Shown here: positions 9,250 through 18,094 of the stretch, piece by piece
Layout: each line of letters begins with the position of its first letter
How positions within the stretch are numbered: the first letter of the stretch is position 1
Source of the DNA: Sulfurospirillum halorespirans DSM 13726
Lineage (GTDB): Bacteria > Campylobacterota > Campylobacteria > Campylobacterales > Sulfurospirillaceae
NCBI RefSeq assembly: GCF_001723605.1
Contig: NZ_CP017111.1
Span: forward strand, 2,852,001 to 2,916,000
Reading direction: 5' to 3'
DNA length: 64,000 nucleotides
The notes under the pieces: generated by a model
Seen by the model: the letters and a program-made list of their open reading frames with translations, nothing else
The model's database searches: none
What the model was told of the DNA's origin: nothing
Program-made: the position numbers and the translations under genes

Positions 9250-9300
9250 AAAACATAGGATTTTTTCGATAGCTGATTTACATTCAAAGAAGGATATTTT

Positions 9301-10521
9301 ATGGGATTTACCACCAAAGCATTGCATGCCAAACCTGCACACAAAGACCAACACGGCGCAATGCGCTTCCCTATCTACCAATGTTCAGCGTTTGAGTTTG
9401 AAAAATCAGAAGACCTTGAAGCTGTTTTCAAAGGTCAAAAGATGGGGCATGTCTACACACGCTCTTCCAACCCGTCCATCGAAGAGTTTGAACTCAAAGT
9501 CAAAGCGATCAGCGGTGCTTTTGGCGTGATTGCGACCGCAACAGGAATGGCGGCGATTGCGAACGCGCTTTTTGCACTGGTTAAAAGTGGCGATAACATC
9601 ATCACCACCCAGTACCTTTTTGGCAATACGCTTTCCTTGTTTCAAACACTCTTCAGTGATTTTGGCGTGGAAGTACGTTACGTGGATTTGAGCGATGTTG
9701 AGGCGATTCGTGCGAATATTGATGCTAAAACGCGTCTGCTTTTCTGTGAGAGTGTGAGCAATCCTCAACTGATTGTGCCTGATTTTAGCGCGATTAAAGC
9801 GGTGTTAAAAGAGAACAATGTACCTCTCATCGTCGATACAACGGCAACGCCTTGGAATATCTTTGATGCGAAAAAACACGGTGTCGACATTGAGATTATC
9901 TCCGCGACCAAATACATTTCGGGTGGCGGTCATGTTTTGGGCGGTTTGATCGTCGATAACGGTACCTTTAACTGGAAAAACCACGTAACGCTAGAGCCTT
10001 TTTTCAAAAAATTTGGTCCTTTTGCCTTTATGGCGCGCCTTCGTAAAGAGACCTTCCGAAATTTAGGCTCTTCGTTGACGGCGCAAAGTGCCTACTTGCT
10101 CTCCTTAGGTCTTGAAACGCTGGACTTAAGAGTGCAGAGAAGCTGTAAAAATGCCCTAGCTGTCGCAAAACATCTGCAAAGTAAAGCTGAGATTATCAGC
10201 GTTGAGTATCCGCTTTTGGAAAACTCGAACTATTTTGCCAACGCATCCAAACAGTTTAGTGGCGGTGGCGGCATTGTCAGCTTTAGCTTTAGCGATAAAG
10301 AGACAACCTATGCGTTTTTAAACCGTTTGAACATCATCAAACGAGGCACCAACGTCCAAGACAATAAATCATTGGCGATTGCAACGTACCATACGATTTA
10401 CGCCGAATATTCCGATGAGCAAAAAGCCGCTTACGGGCTAACCGAGGGCATGATTCGTCTCTCTGTGGGTATTGAAGATTTGGAAGATTTACTCGCCGAC
10501 ATCGACCAAGCATTAGCCTAA
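9301..10521 (+). CDS. metY: MetY-type O-acetylhomoserine sulfhydrylase
   Basis: A PLP enzyme of the Cys/Met metabolism family, 406 residues, expected to make homocysteine from an O-acyl homoserine. Visible features: YTRSSNPSIEEFE, VDTTATPWN, and the PLP lysine in SATKYISGGGHVLGG (near residue 205). In Wolinella the MetY partner takes sulfur from the HcyS thiocarboxylate instead of free sulfide, and the upstream hcyS-hcyF-hcyD trio points the same way. A ribosome site (AAGAAGG) precedes the ATG. Cystathionine-type activity cannot be excluded from sequence alone. Confidence 0.88.
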   Translation: MGFTTKALHAKPAHKDQHGAMRFPIYQCSAFEFEKSEDLEAVFKGQKMGHVYTRSSNPSIEEFELKVKAISGAFGVIATATGMAAIANALFALVKSGDNIITTQYLFGNTLSLFQTLFSDFGVEVRYVDLSDVEAIRANIDAKTRLLFCESVSNPQLIVPDFSAIKAVLKENNVPLIVDTTATPWNIFDAKKHGVDIEIISATKYISGGGHVLGGLIVDNGTFNWKNHVTLEPFFKKFGPFAFMARLRKETFRNLGSSLTAQSAYLLSLGLETLDLRVQRSCKNALAVAKHLQSKAEIISVEYPLLENSNYFANASKQFSGGGGIVSFSFSDKETTYAFLNRLNIIKRGTNVQDNKSLAIATYHTIYAEYSDEQKAAYGLTEGMIRLSVGIEDLEDLLADIDQALA

Positions 10522-10602
10522 TAAAACGTTTTGAATGGATTTAACCCTTTACCTTTACATGTAAAATTCACTCAAACACGATCATTTTAAAGTAACGAAA
10601 GT

Positions 10603-10728
10603 AAACATGGGGTAAAATTTCATCGCGCTGGTGTAGCTCAGTTGGTAGAGCAGTTGATCCGTAATCAACAGGTCGGGGGTTCGAGCCCCTTCACCAGCTC
10701 CAGCCTCTCACAGAATTTCCCCATGTTT
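10603..10728. repeat. Inverted repeat flanking the tRNA gene
   Basis: AAACATGGGG (10603-10612) and CCCCATGTTT (10719-10728) are perfect complements, continued by AAATT/AATTT with a 2-nt bulge. They enclose tRNA-Thr almost exactly, so the precursor transcript could close into one stem carrying the tRNA. This may be a processing stem. The rest of the 365-bp gap 10522-10886 holds two palindromes (10554, 10765) and a weak TTAGCCC/GGGCTAA pair near 10793-10822. Confidence 0.55.
10627..10702 (+). tRNA. tRNA-Thr (anticodon CGT)
   Basis: A full cloverleaf of 76 nt with encoded CCA. Acceptor GCTGGTG pairs with CACCAGC, D-stem GCTC with GAGC, anticodon stem GTTGA with TCAAC, T-stem GGGGG with CCCTT (two G-U pairs), T-loop TTCGAGC. 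The anticodon loop (10658-10664) reads TCCGTAA, giving anticodon CGT at 10660-10662. Position 33 is therefore C, not the near-universal T. Confidence 0.93.
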
Positions 10729-10886
10729 TGAATGCTAAACGTTTAACTCCCTTGCCTTGTTCGCTTTACATGTAAAGTAACGTTAAAAGTTTAGCCCTAA
10801 GCTCTAGGTGCCCATTTTGGGCTAACACGAAACGTAAAGACTTTTACTCTTTAGACGTCGAACCCTAAATAAAAGAGAATACATCT

Positions 10887-11906
10887 ATGAAAATTGCACT
10901 CCTTATGAGTGGCGGAATAGATTCTAGCTACTCCGCTTATTTGCTCAAAAACCAAGGCCATGAGGTCATTGGCATCTATCTCAAACTTCACGAAGATGAG
11001 AAAAAACATGCCATTAACATCGCCAACATCGAAAAAGTCAGCCATCATTTGGGTATAGAGACCCATGTGTTAGATGCCAAAGCCCTTTTTAAAGAGCATG
11101 TCTATGACTACTTTGTACGCTCGTATGAGCAAGGACTCACTCCCAATCCGTGTGCTTTTTGTAACCCCCGAATGAAATTTGGGTTTGCCTTTGAAAAAGC
11201 GATGGAGATGGGCTGCGAAAGAATTGCCACAGGGCATTATGCACGCATTGAAGAGGGGCATATTAAAGAGGCATTTGATATGTCAAAAGACCAAAGTTAT
11301 TTCCTTTTTGGTCTTAAAAAAGAGGTGATCGAGAAGATCATTTTCCCACTGGGGGGTATGCTGAAAAATGACATCAAACCTATTGCACTGAAAGAATTAC
11401 CATGGCTTGGTACACTTGAAACTTACAAAGAGTCTCAAGAGATCTGCTTCGTCACGGATACCTATATTGATATTTTAAAACAGCATCTCAATGTCGATCA
11501 AAAAGGCGTTATCAAAGATGTTGAAGGAAAGGTCATTGGTGAACATAAAGGCTACATGCACTACACCATCGGCAAACGAAAAGGTTTGACCATCAACGGA
11601 GCGCATGACCCTCACTTTGTTGTGAATATTGACGCAAAGACCAATACGGTGATCGCTGGAACCAAAGAAGATCTGTTACAAACCAAAGTCATCGCCGAGA
11701 ACTTCTCCTTGGGCGAAGATTTTAAAGAAGGCGAATACGGCGTGAAAGTACGTTACCGAAGTGCTAAGACCAAGGCGCATGTGAGTGTTGTTGATGGCAA
11801 GATTATTGCCGAGCTTCACGAGGGCGTTTACGGGCTCGCAAGCGGTCAAGCACTGGTTGTCTATCAAGATGACCTTGTGGTTGGCGGAGGCTGGATCGAA
11901 GCGTAA
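10887..11906 (+). CDS. mnmA: tRNA-specific 2-thiouridylase
   Basis: Inserts sulfur at the wobble uridine of tRNAs for Lys, Glu and Gln. The 339-residue protein has the PP-loop [13 protein letters not shown] (residues 5-17) and [13 protein letters not shown], which holds the first catalytic cysteine. [17 protein letters not shown], the second cysteine in SQEICFV and [10 protein letters not shown] follow. It is slightly shorter than E. coli MnmA. The intergenic space before it carries the tRNA gene; a hairpin terminator follows. Confidence 0.94.
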   Translation: MKIALLMSGGIDSSYSAYLLKNQGHEVIGIYLKLHEDEKKHAINIANIEKVSHHLGIETHVLDAKALFKEHVYDYFVRSYEQGLTPNPCAFCNPRMKFGFAFEKAMEMGCERIATGHYARIEEGHIKEAFDMSKDQSYFLFGLKKEVIEKIIFPLGGMLKNDIKPIALKELPWLGTLETYKESQEICFVTDTYIDILKQHLNVDQKGVIKDVEGKVIGEHKGYMHYTIGKRKGLTINGAHDPHFVVNIDAKTNTVIAGTKEDLLQTKVIAENFSLGEDFKEGEYGVKVRYRSAKTKAHVSVVDGKIIAELHEGVYGLASGQALVVYQDDLVVGGGWIEA

Positions 11907-11911
11907 GTGGT

Positions 11912-11940
11912 ATGAAGAGCCTCAAAATGGGGCTCTTCAT
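11912..11940. terminator. Bidirectional terminator between mnmA and the cytochrome gene
   Basis: ATGAAGAGCC (11912-11921) pairs perfectly with GGCTCTTCAT (11931-11940) around a 9-nt loop, between convergent genes. The TTTACATGTAAA motif follows at once (11942), overlapping where a T-tract would sit. Confidence 0.65.
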
Positions 11941-11956
11941 CTTTACATGTAAAACG

Positions 11957-12664
11957 TTAATCTTCTTTTTTCCAAATATTGGCTAATACCAATACGCACA
12001 TAAGCAGTATCGAACCTACCATTAAACCGCCCATCGCAAAAATAAGATAGACGAGTTCTGGGATAAATTTTGAAAACCACCATGAAAAAATATCTAAAAA
12101 TGCTGCACCAAAAGAGCCGATAATCAGAACATTTTTGATACTCTCTTTATAGGTCGTATAGGCAAAAAGCAAGGAGATAATCACCAAGAACGTTGAAATC
12201 CCAAACATATGAATATGCGCCTGTTTTGACATCTTTGACCACGAATAGCCGGCATCCGTATGCGATACGATTTGCTCATAGGTATCAAATGGCATCGAAG
12301 GAATGGCTTTACTCATTTTAGAGGTTTTACTATGACAATTTGCACAATCTTGCTTGATAATCTGTGCCGCTTCTTCATAGAGTTTACCCTCTTTTTTAAC
12401 ACCCTCTTTGATCCAGTTATTCACCGTGTCAATGTCTTCATCTGCCGTGACATGCTCATACATGTTTCCTCGCATCGCTGCGACTAGGGTTGGCGTCGTA
12501 TATTTATTTTTAATCTGAGCAATCGTTGGAATATTCAGCCCTTTTTTTTGCCCAGAAAGCTCAAGTCCTAGTAAAATGACCGATGAAATGGTAGCCGTTA
12601 TAACAAAGAGCAAAAACAGCGATACCGCTGCCTTTGCTTGGAAATTAAACTGTTGAATGCTCAC
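11957..12664 (-). CDS. Membrane-bound monohaem cytochrome c, unknown role
   Basis: A 235-residue membrane protein. One TM segment lies near the N-terminus (about 12-34), then a periplasmic region with a c-type haem site CANCH (near residue 107), then about three to four TM helices (150-230). The charged end is KKED. The start appears to be GTG at 12664. It lies 11 nt downstream of the ethylbenzene-dehydrogenase-type haem protein, so the two probably form an electron-transfer pair. I do not recognise a named family. Confidence 0.75.
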   Translation of the reverse strand: MSIQQFNFQAKAAVSLFLLFVITATISSVILLGLELSGQKKGLNIPTIAQIKNKYTTPTLVAAMRGNMYEHVTADEDIDTVNNWIKEGVKKEGKLYEEAAQIIKQDCANCHSKTSKMSKAIPSMPFDTYEQIVSHTDAGYSWSKMSKQAHIHMFGISTFLVIISLLFAYTTYKESIKNVLIIGSFGAAFLDIFSWWFSKFIPELVYLIFAMGGLMVGSILLMCVLVLANIWKKED

Positions 12665-12675
12665 TGTCCCGCCTT

Positions 12676-13740
12676 TTATTTAAAAAGAAGCTCAATGCTT
12701 CCGTCGTGATACATATGGTTAATCGCCGAGTTATCAAAGACAGAGACGCCAAAGAAGTATGGTTTTTTCAAATCACTAAATTGAACATCTTGCTCTGCTG
12801 ATTTTGGATGGGTTGTTACTAAAGCTCTTTTCATAACAAGTGTCCATTTACCATTTGCCCAAGACGCATTGGTTTCGATGTCACCACGTGAACCACTTAG
12901 TTTACCCACGACAATACCGGGAACCATGTCACCCGCTTTAAAGGTATCGACAAAAGGAACTTTGTCTTCTTCGAGTATCCATGTTTTGGTTTTATCTGGG
13001 TTTTTGCTCATAAATTCTGGTGCTGTTTTATCTGCATTGACGTTCGCTTTATCGCCGCCACCCAGTTTTTCATCGCCGGAGCGTCCCCAGTCTTTACTCA
13101 CCTTTGGATCGGTATTGCTGTTGACATATTGATCATCGGTCATACCTGTTGAAAGTCCTGTTCGAACACTTTTCCAATGCCACATATCGATAGTCTCGCC
13201 TTCCGCACGGGTATATTTTCGACCCGGTGACGTGTCACTGATGCCATTGTTCAAGCCATCTTTTGCCATGTGACACGCGATAGCACACCCTTTTTTCTCA
13301 AAACCTTTAGTGTTGATGTTCCAAAAGAATGCCGCTTTATCTTCATAATAGGTATTTTCATGATTGGTTTCATCAACATCTTTCATTTTTTTCCACGTAC
13401 CATCGGCTTGTTTGATCCATGGTTCACGGTTCGTGCTCATGGTTGGATCATCGTATTGAAGTTTGATATAGATATTTTTATCATCATGCACCGACTTTAA
13501 AACGGCCGTTGTTTTGGTGATGCCCTTGTAGTTATTTGGCTTGTAAGGTGTTTCGCTCAAAGGAACGCTTACCTCTTTCGCTTTTGCCCAGATAGCATCA
13601 TTAGCATCCAATGTTGCAGGTGAGCCTTTAGCACTCTCTAACGTATACTCCGCCGCAAATACACTCGAAGATAATAACATCATGCTTGCCATAACAACCG
13701 ATAGCCCCGCAGTTGAAATTTTGTGTGAAAATCCCTTCAT
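12676..13740 (-). CDS. Ethylbenzene-dehydrogenase-type haem-binding periplasmic protein
   Basis: A 354-residue exported protein with a signal peptide ending AEYTLES. The body resembles the EB_dh / cytochrome c-552 DMSO-reductase-like haem-binding fold (ANDAIWAKAKEV, DDKNIYIKLQYDD and KAAFFWNI near the front; KWTLVMKRAL and PYFFGVSVFDN at the end). It carries CAIACHM (near residue 151), a C-x3-C-H spacing rather than the normal C-x2-C-H, so haem could be covalently held in an unusual way. It is co-oriented with the cytochrome gene and divergent from a two-component system that may control it. Confidence 0.72.
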   Translation of the reverse strand: MKGFSHKISTAGLSVVMASMMLLSSSVFAAEYTLESAKGSPATLDANDAIWAKAKEVSVPLSETPYKPNNYKGITKTTAVLKSVHDDKNIYIKLQYDDPTMSTNREPWIKQADGTWKKMKDVDETNHENTYYEDKAAFFWNINTKGFEKKGCAIACHMAKDGLNNGISDTSPGRKYTRAEGETIDMWHWKSVRTGLSTGMTDDQYVNSNTDPKVSKDWGRSGDEKLGGGDKANVNADKTAPEFMSKNPDKTKTWILEEDKVPFVDTFKAGDMVPGIVVGKLSGSRGDIETNASWANGKWTLVMKRALVTTHPKSAEQDVQFSDLKKPYFFGVSVFDNSAINHMYHDGSIELLFK

Positions 13741-13847
13741 AAAAACTCCTTTTTGATAATTGTGAACTGAAGTATCACATTGTTTTATTTCGTCAACATT
13801 AACGCTTTATTAATTTTTTTTAATATTTCTTTAGCTACGATGAAAAG

Positions 13848-14519
13848 ATGAAACTCTTAATCATCGAAGATGACCCAAAAATTATCGCTTTTGTTCAAAA
13901 AGGGCTCCAAGAAGAGGGCTTTATCATCGATACTGCCAGTGACGGTGAAGAAGGATTGTACCTTGCAGAACAGCATGCGTATGACCTTCTCATTATTGAT
14001 TGGATGTTGCCCAAACTGGATGGTTTAAAGATGTGTGAAAAGCTTCGTGAGAAAAAAAACCATACTCCCATTTTGATGCTCACCGCTAAAACCAGTGTGG
14101 AAGAGCGCATTACAGGGCTTGGTTGTGGAGCCGATGACTACTTGGTCAAACCTTTTGTCTTTGCTGAGTTAGTGGCACGCATACGCTCCTTACTTCGTCG
14201 CTCATCCTATAATTTCAACGAATGCTTGAGCCTTGATACCCTTGAAGTCAATGTCTTAAAAAGAGTCGTCACCCGTTCCAAAAAGCCGATTTCGCTGACA
14301 TCTAAAGAGTTTGATATTTTGGTGTACCTGCTGCTCAATCAAAATAATATCATCACCCACACCCAACTCCAAGAGAAAATTTGGGGCATCAATGAAGCAA
14401 CATCGAGCAATATCATTAACGTTTTTATTCACCATCTGCGCCATAAAATAGACAGCGAAGGCGAGAAACCTCTTATAAAAACCATTCGTGGTTCTGGCTA
14501 TAAAATAGAGTCGTGCTAG
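13848..14519 (+). CDS. OmpR/PhoB-family response regulator
   Basis: A DNA-binding response regulator of 223 residues. The receiver domain (1-118) shows the acidic pair in IIEDDPK, the phospho-acceptor aspartate in LLIIDWMLPKLDG and the conserved lysine in DDYLVKPF. The winged-helix output domain (about 130-221) has LTSKEFDILVYLLLNQ and KPLIKTIRGSGYKIE. The histidine kinase gene begins one base after its stop. The divergent position suggests it regulates the haem-protein pair on the other strand. Confidence 0.93.
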   Translation: MKLLIIEDDPKIIAFVQKGLQEEGFIIDTASDGEEGLYLAEQHAYDLLIIDWMLPKLDGLKMCEKLREKKNHTPILMLTAKTSVEERITGLGCGADDYLVKPFVFAELVARIRSLLRRSSYNFNECLSLDTLEVNVLKRVVTRSKKPISLTSKEFDILVYLLLNQNNIITHTQLQEKIWGINEATSSNIINVFIHHLRHKIDSEGEKPLIKTIRGSGYKIESC

Positions 14520-14520
14520 G

Positions 14521-15942
14521 ATGGAGATTATCCTCTTTGTGTACGGTCTCTCTTTTTTTATCTTAGGCGTTTTGGTTTTATTTGTCAGAACAACCGATAG
14601 CGCAATCTTTTTTGCACGAAAGATTTGGCTTTTAGGCATCTTTGCCATTTTGCATGCTTTTGTTGAGTGGATTTTTCTTTACATGTATCTTTATCCCCAG
14701 TACGAACCTCTTTTAAGCCCTCTAAAGTTTACTCTTCTGCTCTTCTCGTACCTCTTTTTATTTGAATTCTCCCGTTTTATCGTACGCGAAAGCTTTAAAA
14801 AGCAGAGCTCTAAGCTTCATTTTTTACACACACTTTATGCTGCGCCCGTTATTTACATCATCAGTCTCTCCAGCCTTTTATCCCTAATTCTTCTTCACCC
14901 ATCCCTAGATGATGCCATTGCCGCCATTCGCTATACCTATGGCTTTTTTGGCTCTCTGTTTTTAGGCGTTGGACTGTACTATTATGGAGAATCCCTGAAG
15001 AAAAGTGAATACGTAGAACGCCTCAAAATTTACTTTAAAATCCCAGGCGTTGCCTTTATTTGCTACGCGCTTTTAGCAGGAATTGCTGTCTCGCCGACCC
15101 ACTATTTTCCAGGGAACATCATCAACACCGTGTGGTTTTTAGACACCTTTGGCATTCCTGTGCAGTTTTTTCGAGCCCTGTGTGCTTTGGTCATTACGAT
15201 CTGCTCCATTAAAGCGTTGCAAATTTTTAGCGATGAAACGCATCTTAAAATGCTCCAATCGCTTCGGCAGATCAAACGCTTCTCGTCCGATGTCTCCCAT
15301 GAACTCAAAACGCCCTTAACGGCGATGAAAGGAGAACTCGAAGTCGCCCTTAAAGAGCCTCGCACAAACGAGGAGTACCAAAGTATTTTGTACTCCAATC
15401 TGGAAGAGGTCGATACCTTGCAAAGCATCGTCAAAAACCTTCTTATGCTCACGTATCTTGAAAAAGAGTCGCTTAAGAGTAAATTTACACAGCAAAATGT
15501 GGATGATGTGCTTCTTAAAGCCATCGAAGATCTCATCGTCATTGGATCTCAGAAAAATATCATCTTTGAGATAAGAGAGCTGGAGAACCTCATCGTTATC
15601 GGGGATGAAATTTTATTGAAAACGGTTTTTTCCAACCTCATTGAAAATGCGATCAAGTACAGCCCGTACCATACCACGATCTTTATTTCACTCACTGCTT
15701 TAAATCACATGGCGCATTTTCGTATTGAAGATGAAGGCAATGGCATTGATGAAGAGAAGCTTCACCTCATCTTTGAGCGCTTTTACCGTGCGGATGATTC
15801 GCGCTCAAAGCAGATCAAAGGGTTTGGACTGGGATTGTCCATCGTTCAGCAGATCGTTGATGTGCATGATGGCACCATCACGGTCAAAAACCGACACCCT
15901 CAAGGGCTTGAAATAAACGTAATGCTCCCGTTAGCTTTCTAA
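14521..15942 (+). CDS. Membrane histidine kinase
   Basis: Partner kinase of the preceding regulator, 473 residues. The N-terminal 220 residues are an unusually long all-helical membrane part with about seven hydrophobic segments and no obvious periplasmic sensor domain, so it may sense membrane or redox state. Then come the H-box VSHELKTPLTAMKGE (near residue 258), the N-box NLIENAIKYSP and the G-boxes IEDEGNGID and GFGLGLSIVQQI. Its last 12 bases overlap the convergent gene on the other strand. Confidence 0.92.
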   Translation: MEIILFVYGLSFFILGVLVLFVRTTDSAIFFARKIWLLGIFAILHAFVEWIFLYMYLYPQYEPLLSPLKFTLLLFSYLFLFEFSRFIVRESFKKQSSKLHFLHTLYAAPVIYIISLSSLLSLILLHPSLDDAIAAIRYTYGFFGSLFLGVGLYYYGESLKKSEYVERLKIYFKIPGVAFICYALLAGIAVSPTHYFPGNIINTVWFLDTFGIPVQFFRALCALVITICSIKALQIFSDETHLKMLQSLRQIKRFSSDVSHELKTPLTAMKGELEVALKEPRTNEEYQSILYSNLEEVDTLQSIVKNLLMLTYLEKESLKSKFTQQNVDDVLLKAIEDLIVIGSQKNIIFEIRELENLIVIGDEILLKTVFSNLIENAIKYSPYHTTIFISLTALNHMAHFRIEDEGNGIDEEKLHLIFERFYRADDSRSKQIKGFGLGLSIVQQIVDVHDGTITVKNRHPQGLEINVMLPLAF

Positions 15943-16374
15943 AAGCAGTTCAACCTCTTTAACCGCGTAAACCACGTAAAGATCACACTTACAGGCTTTG
16001 CAATTTCCCTCTTGAAATTTCTCACCTGCATCAGGAGAACCGAGCGAAAAGCCCAAAAGCGAAGCGCATTCACAGCTTCCAAATGCTTTTTCAAAATGCG
16101 CTTTAAATAACTGCACATTGTGGTAAAGCGGATCTTTGGGAGCGCTTACTTCTGTGCGTCCTTGCAAGAGTGAAAGTGCCATAACGCCGCCACTAAACGC
16201 ACCGCACAGCCCTCCTTCACTTCGTGCCATTCCACTGCCAAATCCTGAGGCAATCGCAGGAATAAGTGGAGAATCAATGCCATGCTTCTCAGCGATCGTT
16301 TTTAACACCGCTTCACTGCACACATACCCGTTTGAAAAATGCTCCAATGCTCTGTGCTCGATTGTTTCATTCAT
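15931..16374 (-). CDS. C_GCAxxG_C_C family putative redox protein
   Basis: A 147-residue protein of the C_GCAxxG_C_C family. Visible are the YVCSEAVL cysteine, GGLCGAFSGGVMAL (the GCAxxG-like core, reading LCGAFSGG) and a C-terminal cysteine group (GSCECASLLGF, CKACKCDL). The family is thought to be redox-active or metal-binding; no reaction is established. The 3' end overlaps the kinase gene by 12 bp in convergent orientation. Confidence 0.82.
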   Translation of the reverse strand: MNETIEHRALEHFSNGYVCSEAVLKTIAEKHGIDSPLIPAIASGFGSGMARSEGGLCGAFSGGVMALSLLQGRTEVSAPKDPLYHNVQLFKAHFEKAFGSCECASLLGFSLGSPDAGEKFQEGNCKACKCDLYVVYAVKEVELLLES

Positions 16375-16383
16375 TTTAACTCC

Positions 16384-17817
16384 TTACGCAACGATCACTT
16401 GATCTTTGCCAGCTTTTTTGGCTTCGTAGAGTGCCTGATCGACTTTATGCACCAATCCATCTTGGCTCTCCAAACTGGTGAGTTCGCCAAGCCCGATGCT
16501 GACAGTCAGTTTTTGTTGCAATATCTCTTGCAACAGGGCATCTTCTCTGATCGCATGGCAAATTTTTTGCGCGATCTCTAGTGCATTTTGGGATGGAACA
16601 TCCACCAGTAAAAGGGCAAACTCTTCGCCACCCCAGCGTGCGATGATGTCTGAGACTCTAAGCTCCGTGCGCAAAATCTCAGCCACTCGCATCAGGGTAT
16701 CATCGCCTACAAGATGCCCGAATGTGTCATTGACCTCTTTAAAATCATCAATATCAATGAGTAAAAGGGTGAGCCGATTGACCCCTTTTTTGTAGAGTTT
16801 ATAGCGTTTTTCAAACTGCTCGTTAAATTTTCTGCGATTGGCAAGCCCTGTGAGCGCGTCCTCATTGGCAAGTTGAACCAACTGATTTTGGTAAATATTG
16901 ATCGTGTAGATGATGATGAGTGTGACCAAAAGGGTGACCAAAAGCGAGATGGAAAGGTTGACGTAAAAGGTCTTTTTGAGATCACCAATGTACTCTTTTT
17001 TATTGATCTCGACAAAAAGATGCAGTTTGAGTTTTTCGATGTATTTGGTATTGAGCAGATACTCGCCCTCTTTCCCTTTGTACTCGAATTGACTCTTTTC
17101 ACCTTTAAAAACGCTCTCTTTGATCTCTTTAAGACCTTCGATAGTGTCGATGTTCCCTCGTTTGTTCAGCCCCTTCGCAAAAAGCGTTATTTCACCCTTT
17201 TCAGAGACAAAGTAGACATCGTATTTGTACTTGGTTTTAAAGGAGTTGAGCATCGTTTCGATGTTCATGATCTTCACGCCCACGCCTGTTGCACCGATTA
17301 TCTCATTTTTATAATTCATCACTTTGTAGTTGATAAACATGATCAGAGAATCACTGAGGTTAGCATTGTAGTCCAGATTGATTTCGTACGGCTCAGGCTG
17401 CGCCATAAAACGAAAATACCACGCATCGGCACTGTTCTCTTTGTTGACCACATCGATGAGACCGCGTGCATGGTAGTAGTTTTTGGTTTTATCCGAGACC
17501 AAAAAGGTGGTAAAAATATCGTATTTTTGCTGAATTTCGGTGAGATAGCGCACGATCCCGTTCATATCGGTTTCACCCTCAAGCAACCAATCGCGCAAAA
17601 AAGTGTCATGCGACATCAACGACGAAACTAAAAGCGGCTCGATCATGCGTTGCTGAATCTCGGTGTAGATATTATCCACCGAAAGCGGCAACGACGTGTT
17701 TTGCAACTGCGCTTGCGTGTCACGCACATTTTTCAGGTAATTGATGATGGAGCCTGTGATCGAGACGCCTAAAAGCAATCCCGCGATGATGAGTACAACT
17801 TTGGTTTTTAATCGCAT
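16384..17817 (-). CDS. Diguanylate cyclase with periplasmic Cache-type sensor
   Basis: Makes cyclic di-GMP. The 477-residue protein has an N-terminal TM (about 7-28), a periplasmic region to about 290 that looks like a double-Cache sensor (WYFRFM, NYKVMNYKNEIIGATGVGVKI), a second TM (about 290-312) and a GGDEF domain. The active-site motif is intact as RWGGEEFALLL. The inhibitory I-site RVSD sits five residues before it, so product inhibition is likely. AGGAGG precedes the ATG. The ligand is unknown. Confidence 0.92.
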   Translation of the reverse strand: MRLKTKVVLIIAGLLLGVSITGSIINYLKNVRDTQAQLQNTSLPLSVDNIYTEIQQRMIEPLLVSSLMSHDTFLRDWLLEGETDMNGIVRYLTEIQQKYDIFTTFLVSDKTKNYYHARGLIDVVNKENSADAWYFRFMAQPEPYEINLDYNANLSDSLIMFINYKVMNYKNEIIGATGVGVKIMNIETMLNSFKTKYKYDVYFVSEKGEITLFAKGLNKRGNIDTIEGLKEIKESVFKGEKSQFEYKGKEGEYLLNTKYIEKLKLHLFVEINKKEYIGDLKKTFYVNLSISLLVTLLVTLIIIYTINIYQNQLVQLANEDALTGLANRRKFNEQFEKRYKLYKKGVNRLTLLLIDIDDFKEVNDTFGHLVGDDTLMRVAEILRTELRVSDIIARWGGEEFALLLVDVPSQNALEIAQKICHAIREDALLQEILQQKLTVSIGLGELTSLESQDGLVHKVDQALYEAKKAGKDQVIVA

Positions 17818-17860
17818 GTAGCCTCCTAAGATGTGCGATTATAACACAAAATCAGCAACA

Positions 17861-18094
17861 TTATGAGCCTAAAAACGCTACGATTTCATCGACACTGAGA
17901 AGTTTTCCACTGCTTACAACCGTGCCATCTATCACCAAAGCAGGCGTTGATGTGACGCCGTACGCCATGATTTTCATGAGATCTTCGACTTTCTCAACCT
18001 GCGCAAATATCCCTTTTTTCGCCACCGCTTCTTTTACATGTAAGGTTAACGCTTGGCATTTTGAACAGCCAGTTCCTAGAATCTCTATTTTCAT
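17861..18094 (-). CDS. Small thioredoxin-like disulfide protein
   Basis: A 77-residue thioredoxin-fold protein of the TM0996/MTH895 type, with the active site GTGCSKCQAL (residues 7-16) and the cis-proline segment VTSTPALVIDG. It overlaps the rhodanese gene by 4 nt and lies in one gene run with an ArsP-like permease. Such small thioredoxins commonly sit beside PF03773 permeases, where they may reduce thiol-bound metalloids; that role is inferred. Confidence 0.85.
   Translation of the reverse strand: MKIEILGTGCSKCQALTLHVKEAVAKKGIFAQVEKVEDLMKIMAYGVTSTPALVIDGTVVSSGKLLSVDEIVAFLGS

Noticed and set aside
16873-17631. A 252-residue open frame on the plus strand
   Set aside because: It is antisense to the diguanylate cyclase, whose GGEEF and sensor motifs are clear. 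The antisense product has no family resemblance and no ribosome site.
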